Source: Adenophora triphylla var. japonica
Taxonomy: Eukaryota > Streptophyta > Magnoliopsida > Asterales > Campanulaceae
Reading direction: 5' to 3'
Assembly: GCA_022495995.1 (NCBI GenBank)
Contig: JAFEMH010002507.1
Span: 248,001-312,000, forward strand
DNA: 64,000 nucleotides
The notes below the pieces were generated by a model. It was not told where the DNA came from and did no database searches. It worked only from the letters and a program-made list of their open reading frames with translations. Positions 32,906 through 45,609 of this stretch are shown piece after piece. Each line of letters opens with the position of its first letter. Within the stretch, counting starts at the first letter, position 1. The translations under genes were made by a program, and so were the position numbers.

Positions 32906-33977
32906 GACCCTTCCCCTCTTAGAAATGGATCCAGAATTTGACATACTGTTACTCTGCAGAAATTGCAACGTAACACACACACTAAACACACACCTCTCTC
33001 TCTCCTACCCCTAACCTACCTCCAATTCCCTCCAATTCAACCCACTTCCTCCATCACCTTCTCTTAGATCTACTCTCAACTGATTCTCTCAAGCTTTCCA
33101 GGACCAAAAGCTGCTATTGAAGGGTTATATATCTAACTTGATATAGAATTCGTAGAAGCAACAAGGGTAACACCCTCAACCCCCTTTTTCTCTCTCTCTC
33201 TCTTACCTTGATAATTGGATAATTCTATTGTTTTACCTCCCTTGGATTCAATAATTAGACTCTATCTGTCTAGATTATTGAATCCCATTCGCAATCTCTC
33301 TGTTTAACTTAGTTGATCTGAATAATTGGGTGTTTATTGTTGAATATTTGTTGAATTTGGTGTTTAGACCCCAAGGGGGTGTGGATCCATCCATATCCAC
33401 ACTCCCTGGGTTGAATTGTTGTTAATTCTATATTTCGAAGCTAATCTGATTGATCAATTGGATCTGTGTTGGCTATTGGTGTTGCTGAGTTCAAATCTGT
33501 AGGTATCTGCAGATGGACACTGTGTGTCACGCGACACACTGTGACTGGTTAGATCCTGTGTCACGCGACACATCTAGCCAGGCACATCCTGTGTCACGCG
33601 ACACTCTATGACCATTTGCAGATACCATTTCCCTTGTAATCAGTATCGATCTGTTGTAATGGGGATGTGGCCTCCCTGAATAATTGGTTCACAAGTTGTA
33701 AGTCTCTTTCCAAATCAATAAAATTCATGTTTACTACACTTGTTCATTATCAATGATTGCACACACTTATGGATTACTTGGATGTTTGATTAGAAAGACT
33801 CGTCTACGGACGAGGCGTGTTGGGTGAACTCTCGGTTCTTCCCAACACGTAACCTGACCCCCGAACCCGTTCTCTTTCAAAGGTTTTTCAAAATGCACCT
33901 CTTAAGCATGGCGTGGCGACTCCTTTTCTTTTTCATCCTCGGAAGACCAAAATTCCGCAGGGCGAGCGCACATTCAG

Positions 33978-33996
33978 TGGCGACTCCGCTGGGGAC
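33978..33996 (+). other. Primer-binding site of Z
   Basis: TGGCGACTCCGCTGGGGAC one base after the LTR. This is the form reported for Ogre/Tat elements, attributed there to tRNA-Arg. Y has a near match on the reverse strand at 60620-60638. Confidence 0.85.
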
Positions 33997-35292
33997 TACA
34001 CTTTGAAAACCTGTTTTTCAAAATTTAGTGGGTCAAGCTTTCATTCAATTGAACATCCAACATGTCCATCTTTGTGTGCATCTTTGATAATCTTTTGTAG
34101 TACATGCATTTTGTTGTATTTGGAGACTTGTGAGCCTTGTATATATTTTCTGGCCACTCTGTTGTGCTTTGGTTATTGTGCTTGTCCCTTGCCATGGATA
34201 GGGCAGGGGCTGATTCCACTTTGCAGGGTTCTGGTTCAGTGATCATCCTAGTCGTGCGACACCTTTATCCCATGTTGTCCTGTGTCACGCGACAGGAATG
34301 GTCGCTGAACAGGTCTTCAGAAGATGGTTTGAGGGCAGTCCCTTGAATCGAAAAATGGCTCAGTTGATTGTTGTTCCTTCTTTTTTCAGTGTGAGGGTGT
34401 GTGTGTTTTTTCCTTTTCTCTTTTATTAAAAAAAATAAATAAATAAAATTTTGTTTTCGTAAATAAAATAATATATTCATCCGCACACTACCACATAGAT
34501 TTAGAGCCCTCGGGTGCGATTGACGGCATCGCGGACGGTGATGTATTTCGCATACGTTTGAGCGCCTAATATCTAACCTATCCCCCTAGTGCGTTATAGG
34601 TGGCGCCACACTTAAACCTTACCCACGGTTGGTTTTTGATACAACATTTTTTTATCACACCAAAATGAATTGTTTTGAAACTTACCATAGGTCCTTATAC
34701 CTTCCCCAAAACCTCGCATCTTATGGGCATGTTGCCAACGCAGCATGGTTTCACGTGAGGACATGTCACTCCCGTAGCGTGTTCTAACGAGAGATCATGC
34801 CGCATTGTCAACGTGCACCAACGAGAGGTCATGCCGGATTTTTCTTTGAATTTCTTCAAGAATACCAGTTATGCTGTCCAAATTTCCCCAGGAAGTTGGA
34901 CAACCTCTCCGTCCCATGCGATGTTAGGTTCTGGTTAGGTATCATTACCTATTATAGATTTCAATGCAAGGCATTTGGTGTGATTTGAATGTTGCGTCCT
35001 TAGGTTTCCCCAAGGTGTAGTTTGTACAAATAAAGGCTTCTCATTTTCCAACCGTATTTAGGATAAAGACACCGATTTATACTTGAAGATAAATAAATTG
35101 TTTGTGTGAGTCTATCCCTCGTCTCCTTTCCCTCTCCCGTATTTCCTCAAAAGTCTTCTTCCTCCCCTACCTTATAAACCCGTATCTACCCCTGCAGCTA
35201 CGGCGAGTTGGACCCGCTCATCTGACCCAGGAACTCGTTTGGTTCGTGTTGTTCAAGCAGTTTCAGGAGTCTCAGTCAATGCAGAATCAGAT
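33997..35292. other. Z 5' leader, no gene seen
   Basis: Untranslated leader with a T-rich/AAAT stretch at 34380-34470, a repeated CATGCCG(C/G)ATT...CACCAACGAGAG block near 34795-34840, and two palindrome-type motifs at 34250 and 34283. Confidence 0.6.
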
Positions 35293-37461
35293 ATGGCCGG
35301 GAATGGTGATGTGTTTGCCGCTCAGTCTGCTGGAGGTTCGGTTTCAATGGGTCAACCGGGTTTTAACGACATGTCTGCAGAAGAATTGAGGATAACTTTG
35401 GAAGCCGCTTTGGCCAGGGAACGTGAGGCCCGATTGTTGGCTTAGAATGCCAAGGCCCGAGAGGAGGAGACCCATACCCGCTTTGTCGAGGCTATGAGAG
35501 CCCAGGGAATCACAGTACTCCGTCGAGAAGATGGTTCTTACGAGGAAATTACTGAAGACAAAAACAATGGGATCGGATCTGCTTCTCCTGCCCAGCCTGC
35601 TCAGCCTAGTTACAATGCTATGCCTCCTCCCATGAGTTATGCCCCGCGCCCAGATCAGATGCCGTCTCCGGGAATGATTGTGAATGCCCAAGGAAGATTT
35701 CCTCCCCCAACTTCTCAAGTGCATAACCAAGTTGCTCAGCAGGGTCTTAGCAAAAGTGGCGGCCAACCATCGAACTTCTTCGATCTGACCTCCTCTCCAG
35801 CTCCCAATGCCCCAGCATCGCAGGCTCAGTACGGATCTCAGTTCCAAGCAGGCTATTCCCAACCACAGTTTAGTATGTACCCCGACAGTTACCAGTATGG
35901 TCAATCTAATTTTCAACAAAATGGTCAGTACCGTCTTTCAGGAAGTCAGATATGTCAAGACAGTATTCCACAGTTTCCGTAGCCTCAGTTCCAGAGCAAC
36001 TTCCCTCAGCCCGCAGTGTGTTCTCCTCTCACCCAACATCTGTATGGTTCCACTCCATATTCAGTTCCTTGCATAAGTACCGGATTTCCTGCCCTTGGTC
36101 AGTTTGGAGGTCAGTCAGTGCAGTTCAGTCCCCAGAATCCCAGTGTTCAGTTTAATGGTTATGACATGTACGGGAACAGGATTCCCAGCTCAGTCAGTTT
36201 GTTGGATAGCAATATCAGTATCCCCAGTACCTTCGGTCTTCCCTCGGCTGCTTTGCCCATTAGATCTACTCCAGAGTTCCCAGTGCCGTCTTCAACAGTG
36301 GCTCCCGCTATTCCCCAGATTCCGGGTTTGACTCCGGAAGTGACAGCATTATTAAAGCAGATGCAGCAGCAAATCGATAGATTGACTGTGGGCTCTATTG
36401 GTCTCAAGGTGGTGGACCCGACTCAAGTAACGCCTCTGCCCCATAAGTTCCAGATGCCAAAGATGGATTTTGATGGAACAGCCTGCCCAAAGACTCATGT
36501 GGATACTTACGTCATGACAATGGGGGCGATGGGTTGCACCCTCGAGTTTATGGCATCTCATTTTCATCTGACTTTGAAGGGTCCGGCGCTCACTTGGTTC
36601 TTGGCTCTCAAGCAAGAATGCCGCTCCACCTGGAGCCAGATCACAGATACCTTCTTGGAGAAGTATAGAGGCAATCTGGAATGGCGTACTACCCGGGATG
36701 ACTTAGTGGGGACCATTCAGAAGAACGACGTGTCGATCACAGAATTCTATAAGCGGTGGAATGCCAAGCTTAATGAGCTATCAGTGCCCAACCCCCTTCA
36801 GGATCAAAAAGATATTTTTTTGTCGTGCGTAAAGACGGTGTTAAGGGAGGCTATTGGAAAGGGTTGGTATCCAGATCTCAGAGAAATGGTCGAAATGGGC
36901 ACTCGCAGCGAGAATAGGCTCTTTAATCAAACCCCAGGTGTGAATGCTAGCGGTAGTAGTGGAAGTGGAGGATTCTGATACCGGGCACCTAACCCAATTT
37001 CTGCGATGGCATCAAAGGGAAGAGAATTGGTCAAAGATAACAGCATCAACAACCTGCAAAAGGGAGGTGGCAATGTACAGAATGCAGTAAGATTTTAACC
37101 CAGGCCGCAACCGAGGTTTGATGACTTGGGCATGTCTACAGAAGAAGTTTTCAATGGCCTGCTTCGGACCGGCATGATTAAGCCGTTGGAAAATTACAGC
37201 CCTGTTCGTCCTAATCCCAATCTTGATGCTAGTAAGTATTGCCGATTCCATCAGTTTCTGGGGCACACCACAAACACCTGTGTAACCCTCAAGAAGATCA
37301 TCCAAGGCCTTGTGAATGACAAGAAGATCGAAAAATCTCCTCGCCCCAACATCGTCAACAACCCTCTGCCTAGTAACAATGTGAATCTCATCGACTTTGA
37401 TCAAGATTATTTTTGTCAATGTAATAGAGTTTGGGGAGTCTGTAAATGGAAATGTTTGTGA
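35293..37461 (+). pseudogene. Z gag (capsid/nucleocapsid), interrupted by stops
   Basis: One frame from ATG 35293 with stops at 35443-35445, 35980-35982, 36976-36978 and 37098-37100. N-terminus: a helical MSAEELRITLEAALAREREA segment. Middle: Gln/Pro/Ser-rich linker (35580-36340). Then the retrotransposon gag core around FEGT-like MDFDGTACPKTHVDTYV, HLTLKGPALTWFLALKQ and FYKRWNAKLNELSV (36450-36900). Last: one zinc module, STEEVFNGLLRTGMIKPLEN...CRFHQFLGHTTNTC (37130-37285). The start was chosen as the first ATG after the leader that opens the helical segment. All four stops fit single C-to-T or G-to-A changes. Confidence 0.8.
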
Positions 37462-37582
37462 TGATTGTAATAAGGTTGTTACTGATGTAATCCCTTATGA
37501 AAGATAACTTCTGCTATGTCTTGTATCTTGATGATTTATATGATTTGAATAATGCTGCTGATACTATGAGTACGAAGAGCAT

Positions 37583-40500
37583 TTGGTCATTAACGCTATA
37601 TCCTCTATGGCTCCTAGAGAATCCCCAATCTCTTTGGAGGAGCTCAGGATAGCAGCTAACCTGGATGTGCCATTGTCCGTAAATGAGATAAGACAGGAAG
37701 CGTGGCCATACAGCACTCGTCCTGCTCTGATTACGCTGGCAGAACTCAAAGAGGCTAGCATGAAATTTGTGGTTGAAGATCATCAAGAGGTTAATTTGTT
37801 GACTCGGTCGTGAAGAATTTTGGGAATGGATAGTGTTGATCCATCTGGGAAAGGCAAAGGAGTTGTGGTTTCGAATCCCCAGGCCTCTCAAGACCCCTAC
37901 AGATCAGCAGGAAGTGAGGAAACCCGCGAGGACCCGATTTTGACACAGTTAAAGAGAACCCAAGATGATATTTCTTTATGGTCTCTGCTTACATCCTCCT
38001 ACCCCCACAAACTAAAGTTGGAAGAGGCCCTGTCCAAAACCAAGGTGTCTGTCAATGCCACTCCAGACAAGGCCTGTCAGCTAATTGGAACTGCACAGTA
38101 TGGGAACATCATTACTTTTACAGAACTGGATTTGCCTGCTTATGGTGCAAAACACAATGAGTCCCTGCACATCACTGTACCCTTGGAGGGGCGTCGAATT
38201 CCCCATGTGTTAGTGGACAATGGGTCGGCCATGAACGTGCTTCCCGCCAAAATGATGTGTATGTTAGACATTGACGTACAGAGCCTTAAACCATCCAGTC
38301 AGACCATAAAAGCCTACGATTCGACATCCAGGGCAGTGTTGGGGATCATCTCTTTGAATCTAGTTTTTGGGAGTAAGGAGATGGCAGTAGAGTTCCAAGT
38401 AATTGACATTCCTGTCACGTTCTCAGCGTTATTGGGTAGACCGTGGATTCATGAGATTGGAGCGGTAGCCTCCACCCTCCACCAGTGTTTGAAGTTTGTG
38501 CAAGATGGAGTATTGACAACCATTTACGGTGATAGCGTCACTATTGGGGAGACCAGCACGAATACCATGCCGGTGATGGAAATAAAGCTTGACCAGGAGA
38601 ACCTGATGCTCAGTGGTTTCACGATAGAAAAGCCTAAAGGGCAGGTCTGCACTATAGATTTGACAACCTCCTCGGACAAGATTCCTCTCGTGCTGAAAAT
38701 GATGAGAGGCATGAGCTACATCCCGGGCCTGGGGCTAGGGAAGCATCAACAGGGACCATGTAAGCTTGTGATTCCAGAACCCAAGAGAAACAGGCGAGGC
38801 CTGGGGTATGTCGTGACGGGAGAAGACAAAGCGTACAATAAAGCCGAAACGCTTAAAGAAAGGATGACCTTAGCTGCCGGCAAGAGATACAGAAGGCCCG
38901 ACATGTGTCCTTATAGTTGGTCCCTAAACAGACACTTTGTCAAAGAGGATGGGGAAATGTTTGTTTGCCCAGAGCTAAAGCTGAGCCAAGTGGAAGAAAG
39001 GATGAGAACAATTCGGAGGTTTGCCAACAGTCAAAACCCGGTAAAGGAAATGCTCGTTAGTATGCCCAGAAGACCAGGTGTCACCGCCACATTTGAGAAC
39101 AACTACCATTTCTGGGGGCCTGATTATGTCAACCAGTTTGAGAAGCTTGCTCTGGATGAGCCCGTCATGCACAAGATCCGTGGGGCAGACCCTATAGACA
39201 TTGATGGTGATTTGGCAGATTTGTTCAAGGATCAGGGGCTGTCAGAGCCCGAAAGCGGCATGTTCGCAGAGGAGATACCTGCAAAAGGGTTTGTTGTTGC
39301 TGAAGATCCCAGGGATATGATTGACTTTTCCTCTGACAACGAGGTAGTGGCTGTGTTAGAATTTGAGAAGGAGCCAGTTGCGGATCTGAACAGTTTGGAG
39401 ACCGTCACAGAGAGGCCGTTGCAAAATTGGACTTCATTCCAAGGACCGGTCGCTGACAGGGAGACTATGATCAAAAAGTTAGGGCTCAAACCTCGTCCTT
39501 GTCCCTCTGCGTCTAATTTTGTCCCCTGTATCTTGAGTCGTTCCCCTGAATCCCTTGTGATTGAATTCGAGTCCTCCGATCGGTCTGATATTCTCACGAC
39601 GGAAGACCGTCGTCGTGTTGTAGATAATGTTTTCCCGTTCGCTTTGAATAAAATGGTCGATCTTTCTGAGTATCCCGTGATTGCAAATCTAACAATTGAA
39701 CGCTTAACCAAGAATAATCATCAAGATTTAAAAATAATTAAGCCAGATTCATTTGAAGATAATGCAGACTTAATAGATGAGCCAATTTTAGAAAATAATT
39801 CAAAGCAAATTTGCGACCAAAAGGAAAGTCGGGCCCAAGCTACCGACGAGATATTGACAACGGTGAATCTGGGAACAGGCGAGGAACCCAAAGAAACGCA
39901 AATTGGTAGCTTCTTCTCCGGAGATGAACAGGTTGCCCTGATCGAGTTGCTTAAGGAATTCGTAGACGTCTTTGCCTGGTCCTACAAAGACATGCCCGGA
40001 TTGGATGCATCTATTGTAGAACACCGGATACCCCTGGATCCAGAGATCAAGCCGATCAAGCAGAAACTGAGGCGGATCAAGCCCGAGTGGTCCTTACAAG
40101 TCAAAGAAGAGATTGAGAAACTCCTACGGGTGGGCTTTATCAAAGTGATCGAATACCCGACTTGGCTGGCAAACATCGTAACGGTCACAAAAGCAAACGG
40201 AAAAGTACGAATTTGCGTAGACTTCTGGGATCTCAACAAAGCTAGTCCCAAGGATGACTTCCCCTTGCCCAACATTGACATGCTGGTAGATGCAACAACG
40301 AACTATGAGGTCACCTTCGTCGATGGCTTTGCGGGTTATAACCAGATTAAAATGGCCGAAGAGGATCAGGACAAGACAGCATTCACCACTCCTTGGGGCA
40401 CTTATTGTTACACTGTGATGCCATTTGGGCTGAAGAATGCTGGGGCTACCTACCAGAGGCCCGTCACTACCCTGTTTCACGACATGATCCACAAGGAGAT

Positions 40501-41692
40501 TGAAGTGTACGTTGATGATATGATTATTCACTCGAAAGGGTCAGATGGACAGCATTTCACTGATTTAAGGAAGTTCTTCAACAGACTTCGGGAGCACTCC
40601 ATGAGACTAAATCCAGCCAAGTGCACCTTTGGGGTTATTCGTGGTAAAGTTTTGGGCTATATGGTCACAGAACGCGGCATCGAAGTAGATCCCAGAAAGG
40701 TCAAGGCAATTGTTGAGATGAAGCCGCCCAGAACTGTCTCCGAAGTAAAGGGTTTCATGGGCCGTCTACAGTACATCAGCCGATTTGTCAACCAGCTGAC
40801 CTCCATGTGTGAGCCAATCTTTAAGCTATTGAAGAAGAATCAGGAAGTGGTTTGGAACGAGGAATGCCAGCTAGCTTTCGAGAGAATCAAAGCTTATCTC
40901 GTTAATCCTCCCATTCTTTGCCCACCGCATGGAAGTAAGCCTCTACTTCTATACCTGACGGTCCCAGATACAGCTATCGGGGCCATGCTAGCACAAGAGA
41001 AGAAGGATTCCAAGGTCGAGAACGCCATCTACTTTGTCAGCCGCAAATTCCAAGGTAGCGAGTTGAATTACTCTGCCCTAGAGAAGACATGCGCAGCTCT
41101 GGTTTGGGTGGTCGGAAAGCTAAAGCACTACATGCTATCCCACACAGTACATCTGGTCTCCAAAATGGACCCGATCAAGTACCTGTTTCAGGGTGACAGA
41201 GGCAACATTTCCACCAGATTGGCAAAATGGACCTTCTTCCTAGCTGAATTTGATATTAAATATGTGATCCGGAAATCAATCAAGGGACAGGCTTTGGCAG
41301 ATCAATTGGCTGATTCCCCCAGCACAGAAGCCCGAGGACCGGATCTCCAGTTTCCAGATGAGGGGATTTTTGTTGTAGAAAATGGCAACCGGTGGCAGCT
41401 ATTCTTTGACGGCGCAGCGAATAAAAGAGGTAACGGCATCGGGATGGTACTAGTAGACCCAAACGACATGAATACTCCCATAGCTATCAAGCTAAACTTC
41501 TCGGTTACCAATAATGCAGCCGAATACGAAGCTTGCATAGCCGTTCTTGAAGCTGCCCTTGAGCGACATGTGGATGAGTTGGAAGTGTTTGGTGATTCCC
41601 AACTGATAATCAATCAAGTCGCCAACAGATGGAAAACTACAGATCCATGTCTCCAGAGGTATCATGCCTACATTGTCGAACTCGTCGGCTAG
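37583..41692 (+). pseudogene. Z pol: protease, reverse transcriptase, RNase H, archaeal-like RNase H
   Basis: The frame differs from gag. One stop (37811-37813), then 1,290 open codons from 37820. Residues counted from 37820: protease active site LVDNGSAMN with Asp133 and ILGRPW-like LLGRPWIHEIG; a glycine-rich YIPGLGLGKHQQG (near 300) resembling a G-patch; a long acidic linker; RT with VDFWDLNKASPKDDFPLP, MPFGLKNAGATYQR and YVDD at 897-900; RNase H (about 1020-1140, YLTVPDTAIGAML, VSRKF); then a second RNase H with FFDGAANKRG (Asp1197), NNAAEYEAC (Glu1235) and VFGDSQLIINQV (Asp1259). The stop at 41690-41692 cuts this second domain short: its continuation QFLPREKNRFADALATLASL follows in frame at about 41710. 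Confidence 0.9.
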
Positions 41693-42083
41693 TTTAAGGA
41701 AGTGTCATTCCAGTTCCTGCCACGAGAAAAGAACAGATTTGCCGATGCACTAGCTACTCTGGCCTCTTTAGTAGAAATCCCGGAGGGAAAGTCAATCAAA
41801 CCGTTCAGGGGTCGGGAGGCGAGAAAATCCTGCATATTACTGTGAAATAGAGGTCAAAACCGTCAATGAGCTGTGGTACAACCACATCTTCCAGTATCTT
41901 AAGCATGGTGAAGCATCCTTCCCCATAGATAAAGAAGAAGACTTAAAAGGTGTTCGGGCCAAGAGTTTGCAAGCTCTAAAAAGGCTATCAGCACAGTAAG
42001 TCATACTTGGTAATGAGTTATGGAAGAAAAGGGAAGGTTACCCTCTCCTGCTCTGTATCAGCAAAGAAAAAGCTCAGAGAGTA
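41693..42083 (+). pseudogene. Z linker between archaeal-like RNase H and integrase, decayed
   Basis: The end of the second RNase H is readable to about 41810; after that stops and frameshifts break the frame until integrase opens. Fragments such as REGYPLLLCISKEKAQ just before 42084 belong to the integrase approach. Confidence 0.65.
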
Positions 42084-43145
42084 ATGGAAGATGTTCACAA
42101 CGACACCTGCGGACCTCATATGAACGCTCGATCCCTTATGCATAGCATCATCAGATTGGGCTACTTCTGGATTACTATGGAGACTGATTGTATTCAGTTT
42201 GTGCAGACTTGTGATAAGTGCCAGTGGTTCTCCAACCTAAACCACACCCCTCCTCATGACCTATACTGTATGATAACTCCTTGGCCCTTTACAACATGGG
42301 GAATCGATGTCATTGGGAAGATAAATCCACCCGGGAGCAATGGACACTCATTTGTCTTAGTCCCGGTAGATTACTTCACAAAGTGGGTGGAAGCCGCATC
42401 CTACAAAGTGCTCATAGCCAAGAAGGTAGCTCGCTTCATAAAGGAGCAAATCTTTTGCCGCTACGGAGTCCCGAATGAGATCATTTCTGACAATGGGTCC
42501 CACTTTGAAGGAGAAACTGATCGGTTACTCACTGAATACAGGGTTAAGCGCCACAAGTCCTCGCTATACAGACCCCAGACGAACGGTGTTGTTGAGACTG
42601 CCAATAAGAACCTCGAGAGAATCATAAAGAAGATGGCCGAACGAGGAAGGGACTGGCCGGAGAAACTGCATTTAGCATTGTGGGGCTACCGCACTTCAAT
42701 TTGGACTGCTACCGGTGCAACTCCATATGCTTTGACCTACGGAATGGAGGTTGTCATGCCCATCGAGCTAGAGATTCCATCCCTAAGGGTTTTGCTCGAA
42801 AATGAAGTGAATGAGATTGAATGGCTCCAAAGTTGGTACAACAAATTGGCACTGTTAGACGAACGCGGATTAAAGGCCATGGAGCATAACCGGGCATATC
42901 AGAAAAGAATGGCCCGTGCTTTTGACAAAAGAGTGAAACCCAGGGACATCAAGGTTGGTGATCTGGTTCTCAAGATGAAGCCCATAAATCAGAGCAATGC
43001 ATTGGGCAAGTGGGCACCTGTTTGGGTCGGACCCTTTCTAGTGAAGAAGATATTCTCCAGAGGAGCGATGCAGCTAACAGACTTGGACGGTAACCCGTTC
43101 CTGCACCCCGTCAACGGAGACAAGTTGCGGCGGTATTATGTTTGA
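42084..43145 (+). CDS. Z integrase
   Basis: 353 codons, intact. The HHCC zinc finger is present (His5, His12, Cys43, Cys46). Catalytic triad: Asp75 in TWGIDVIG, Asp136 in IISDNGSHF and Glu171 in NGVVETANKN, the retroviral DDE spacing. The C-terminus VGDLVLKMKP...KWAPVWVGPF is the usual SH3-like DNA-binding region, and there is no chromodomain. In life this is the C-terminal part of the gag-pol polyprotein rather than a separate gene; the Met at 42084 is just the first one in the open stretch. It would join element cDNA to host DNA. Confidence 0.9.
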   Translation: MEDVHNDTCGPHMNARSLMHSIIRLGYFWITMETDCIQFVQTCDKCQWFSNLNHTPPHDLYCMITPWPFTTWGIDVIGKINPPGSNGHSFVLVPVDYFTKWVEAASYKVLIAKKVARFIKEQIFCRYGVPNEIISDNGSHFEGETDRLLTEYRVKRHKSSLYRPQTNGVVETANKNLERIIKKMAERGRDWPEKLHLALWGYRTSIWTATGATPYALTYGMEVVMPIELEIPSLRVLLENEVNEIEWLQSWYNKLALLDERGLKAMEHNRAYQKRMARAFDKRVKPRDIKVGDLVLKMKPINQSNALGKWAPVWVGPFLVKKIFSRGAMQLTDLDGNPFLHPVNGDKLRRYYV

Positions 43146-43758
43146 TCGAGTCTTTTCCCCTTCTGTATAAAAATAATAAAAAAGAGAGAGAGCAAAACAA
43201 AATGAAATAAAAATAAAGGCGCAATAAAATTGCCCCAGATGAGACTGAAAACCTCTCAAGAGGCAGTCCATGCAAAAATAAGGGACGCGCCCGGTGCTAA
43301 AAGAATATACCCAGCTAGGTCGAAAATCCTAAAAATGGGCGGCCTAGGTAAAAAACACCATGTCCCCCTTCTGTTTTCCCCTTTCTTTAAACACAAAAGT
43401 TGATTGAGTCGAACTACAAAGACCTGGCCCCTTAGTTCTCTTTACAAAAGGGGAACGTAGGCAACCACTTGTGGTTCGGTCTAAAATGCTGCAAAACCTC
43501 CAAGTCCTGCCAAAATGTGTTTTGATTACAGTTCCAAGGTTTTTCAAAGGTTCATTTTGAGTTAATATTCTTGTTGATGAGTTCAAGCACGGCCTGCTTT
43601 TGACTCAAATGACTTGCTGCGAACAAAAAGGCAATAAATTTTCAACATCTATTTCGTCTGCATTAAAGTAATCAAAGGATACTCAAGTTCCATACAAATA
43701 AATCTCTCCCCTCAAAGTACAAAAAAAAAGAAGAGTCTCCTATCTCTCAGAAAAGTGT
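43146..43758. other. Z spacer between integrase and PMD gene, no gene seen
   Basis: A-rich after the integrase stop (43165-43225). Contains GGGAACGTAGGCAACCA at about 43450, a sequence shared with X and Y spacers in their own orientation. Confidence 0.55.
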
Positions 43759-45609
43759 CTAGAAGCTCGTTCCCGCTCCCGAACTAACATCTCTGTTCTT
43801 CCTTTTCCTCGGTCCCCGGGAGGTCCTTGGCCTAGGAATGTCAAACAAGTCAGTTTGAGCTTGTCCCAGATCAGGTATAACACGTGCCGTTGGCTCGATC
43901 AGACCAGTCTCCCTCAAAGCAGCCCTAGCAATCCTCTCTTGTCTCAAGGCCTCTCTGCGAGCTACCACTTCTGGATAATCCCTCAGAGCGGCTCTCCAGA
44001 TCTCTTGCCTCCGATAGTCCTCAGCAACATCACCAGTAACATTATCTGGGTTCCCCTGGGCCTCTGTATCTCTGAAAGACCGGCTGGTCGGGTAGTCTGC
44101 TCCCAAGTATTCCCGACGGCGAGCCTCTATTGCCAACTGCACAGGTCCCTGCTGCTCCTCATACCAGATCAAGTACTCTTTGGTCAAGAATGTAATCCCT
44201 CTGGACTGCCGAAGAAGTGTACCAGTGGGAAAGAAACCCTCCAGAAAGGATCTGCTGAAAAACTGCATAGTCTGGGGCTCGGTCATAGCCATCGGGACAG
44301 CATCAGTCATCAACCTCTCCCTCAAAGCTCAGACAATCTGCTGAGGGTACCTATACTACCCGCTCACTAATGAGGGGATACAGAATGAAGATACATGCAA
44401 GCCTGGTAGCCGGACTACCACTGACCCATCCTGAATGTCCCTCATGGTCTGTAACCTCCACTCGGGAATCCAGAAGTTCAGACCAGCTGTCTCGTACCGC
44501 GTCAATCTCCTCTGCCAGCTGTCAGTGGCCACATCCCTCAGCACTTTGCGTTGCCCCATCACCCAAGGCATAGCATTTTGACCCGCTGGAAGTGGCATGA
44601 TCAAGCGTAGCCTCTCAGAAAGGCACAAAGACAATAAACTGGGGTTGCCCGCACCCATGAAGCCTGATCCCCCTGCTAGCCTATCAAGGCCGTGATAAGT
44701 CTCAGCCAGTAGCAAGGGTACAATGTCCATCTCCCTCTGCCCAGAACAGATTTGATGAAGGTCTACACCCCGGTCGCCCCTGAGTTGCCTGACGACCTCC
44801 AGCAATGTGCCCGGACAGACTCCGATATACCCACAAAAATAATGAGCCGACAAGCTAAACAGCATAAACATGTCCAGAGACGTGGAAAGATCAAACAGCT
44901 CAGGACTGGATAAGCGCAATCTAGCCATCCGAGTCAAGTCTATGAACCCACCACCCAGGATCATAATTGGCACCTAATCCGCCGGCAAGCACAGGAAGTC
45001 CGATAACTGCTCCACAGTCGACCGTCTGTCCCGTGGGAATGCTACAGTAATCGACCCACTCAGGCCTGTCAATGCCCTGAAATCCTCCATGGTCAGCGTC
45101 AGATCATTATATGACAAAGTGAAAATGTGCCTCTCCGAATCCCAAAAGCAGGATGCAGCCCGGATCAACTCCCAGTCGATCCTCCAATCCTTCAATGACC
45201 AAAGACACGGCATATCGTATCTCCCATCAATGAGCCTATTATGATGTCTCCGGTGATAATGCGAAATTTCAAGGAAATCTTGATGAATTGATACTCCCGA
45301 GAAGCTACTTCTTTGTTGTAATGCTCCATTGCAGTTGAAAGTTCCAACCTTGGCCACAAAAATCGCTTGTCTGTCAAGCTGGGGCTGTTGGGTTCCTCCT
45401 ACTGAAAGGGCAGTGTCTACAAGTGAAGCCTGAGCTGATTTTAAAAGGGACCTGTTACGAACTTCGTCCCGTCGTGCGACACAACCTGTCAAGCAAACAC
45501 AGAATGTCGGGCGACACACCTGGTTAGCATCAGACATCCCAGAGTTCCTGCAAGGCCACCCCCAGAGCACTCTCCGACACACCATCACTGCGACACACCT
45601 CCCATCCAT
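43759..45609 (-). pseudogene. Antisense plant mobile domain (PMD) gene of Z
   Basis: A single reverse frame of about 617 codons opposite to gag-pol, broken only by in-frame stops at 44974-44976, 44356-44358 and between 44326 and 44355. The PMD signature is IDWELIRAASCFWDSERHIF followed by LTMEDFRALTGLSG (about 45000-45180), and SLDMFMLFSLSAHYFCGYIG lies in the middle part. The C-terminal third is charged, with REALRQERIARAALRETG, and ends in a basic RGPRKRKNR. So long a frame with so few stops implies it was a real gene until recently. PMD proteins occur both in plant genomes (MAIN/MAIL type, linked to silencing) and in Tat elements; the function here is unknown. Its start is uncertain. Confidence 0.75.

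Larger units (their letters stand above)
32560..33976 (+). repeat. Z 5' LTR
   Basis: 1,417 bp, TGTAAGTACG...GCACATTCA. Contains an inverted repeat around 32812-32883 just upstream of the TATA box, and three TGTCACGCGACA motifs (33525, 33559, 33592). Confidence 0.95.

Noticed and set aside
39232..40531. Reverse frames of 99-159 codons within Z pol
   Set aside because: Antisense shadows of the intact forward protease-RT frame; no conserved features. Only the antisense frame at 43759-45609 shows a real domain.
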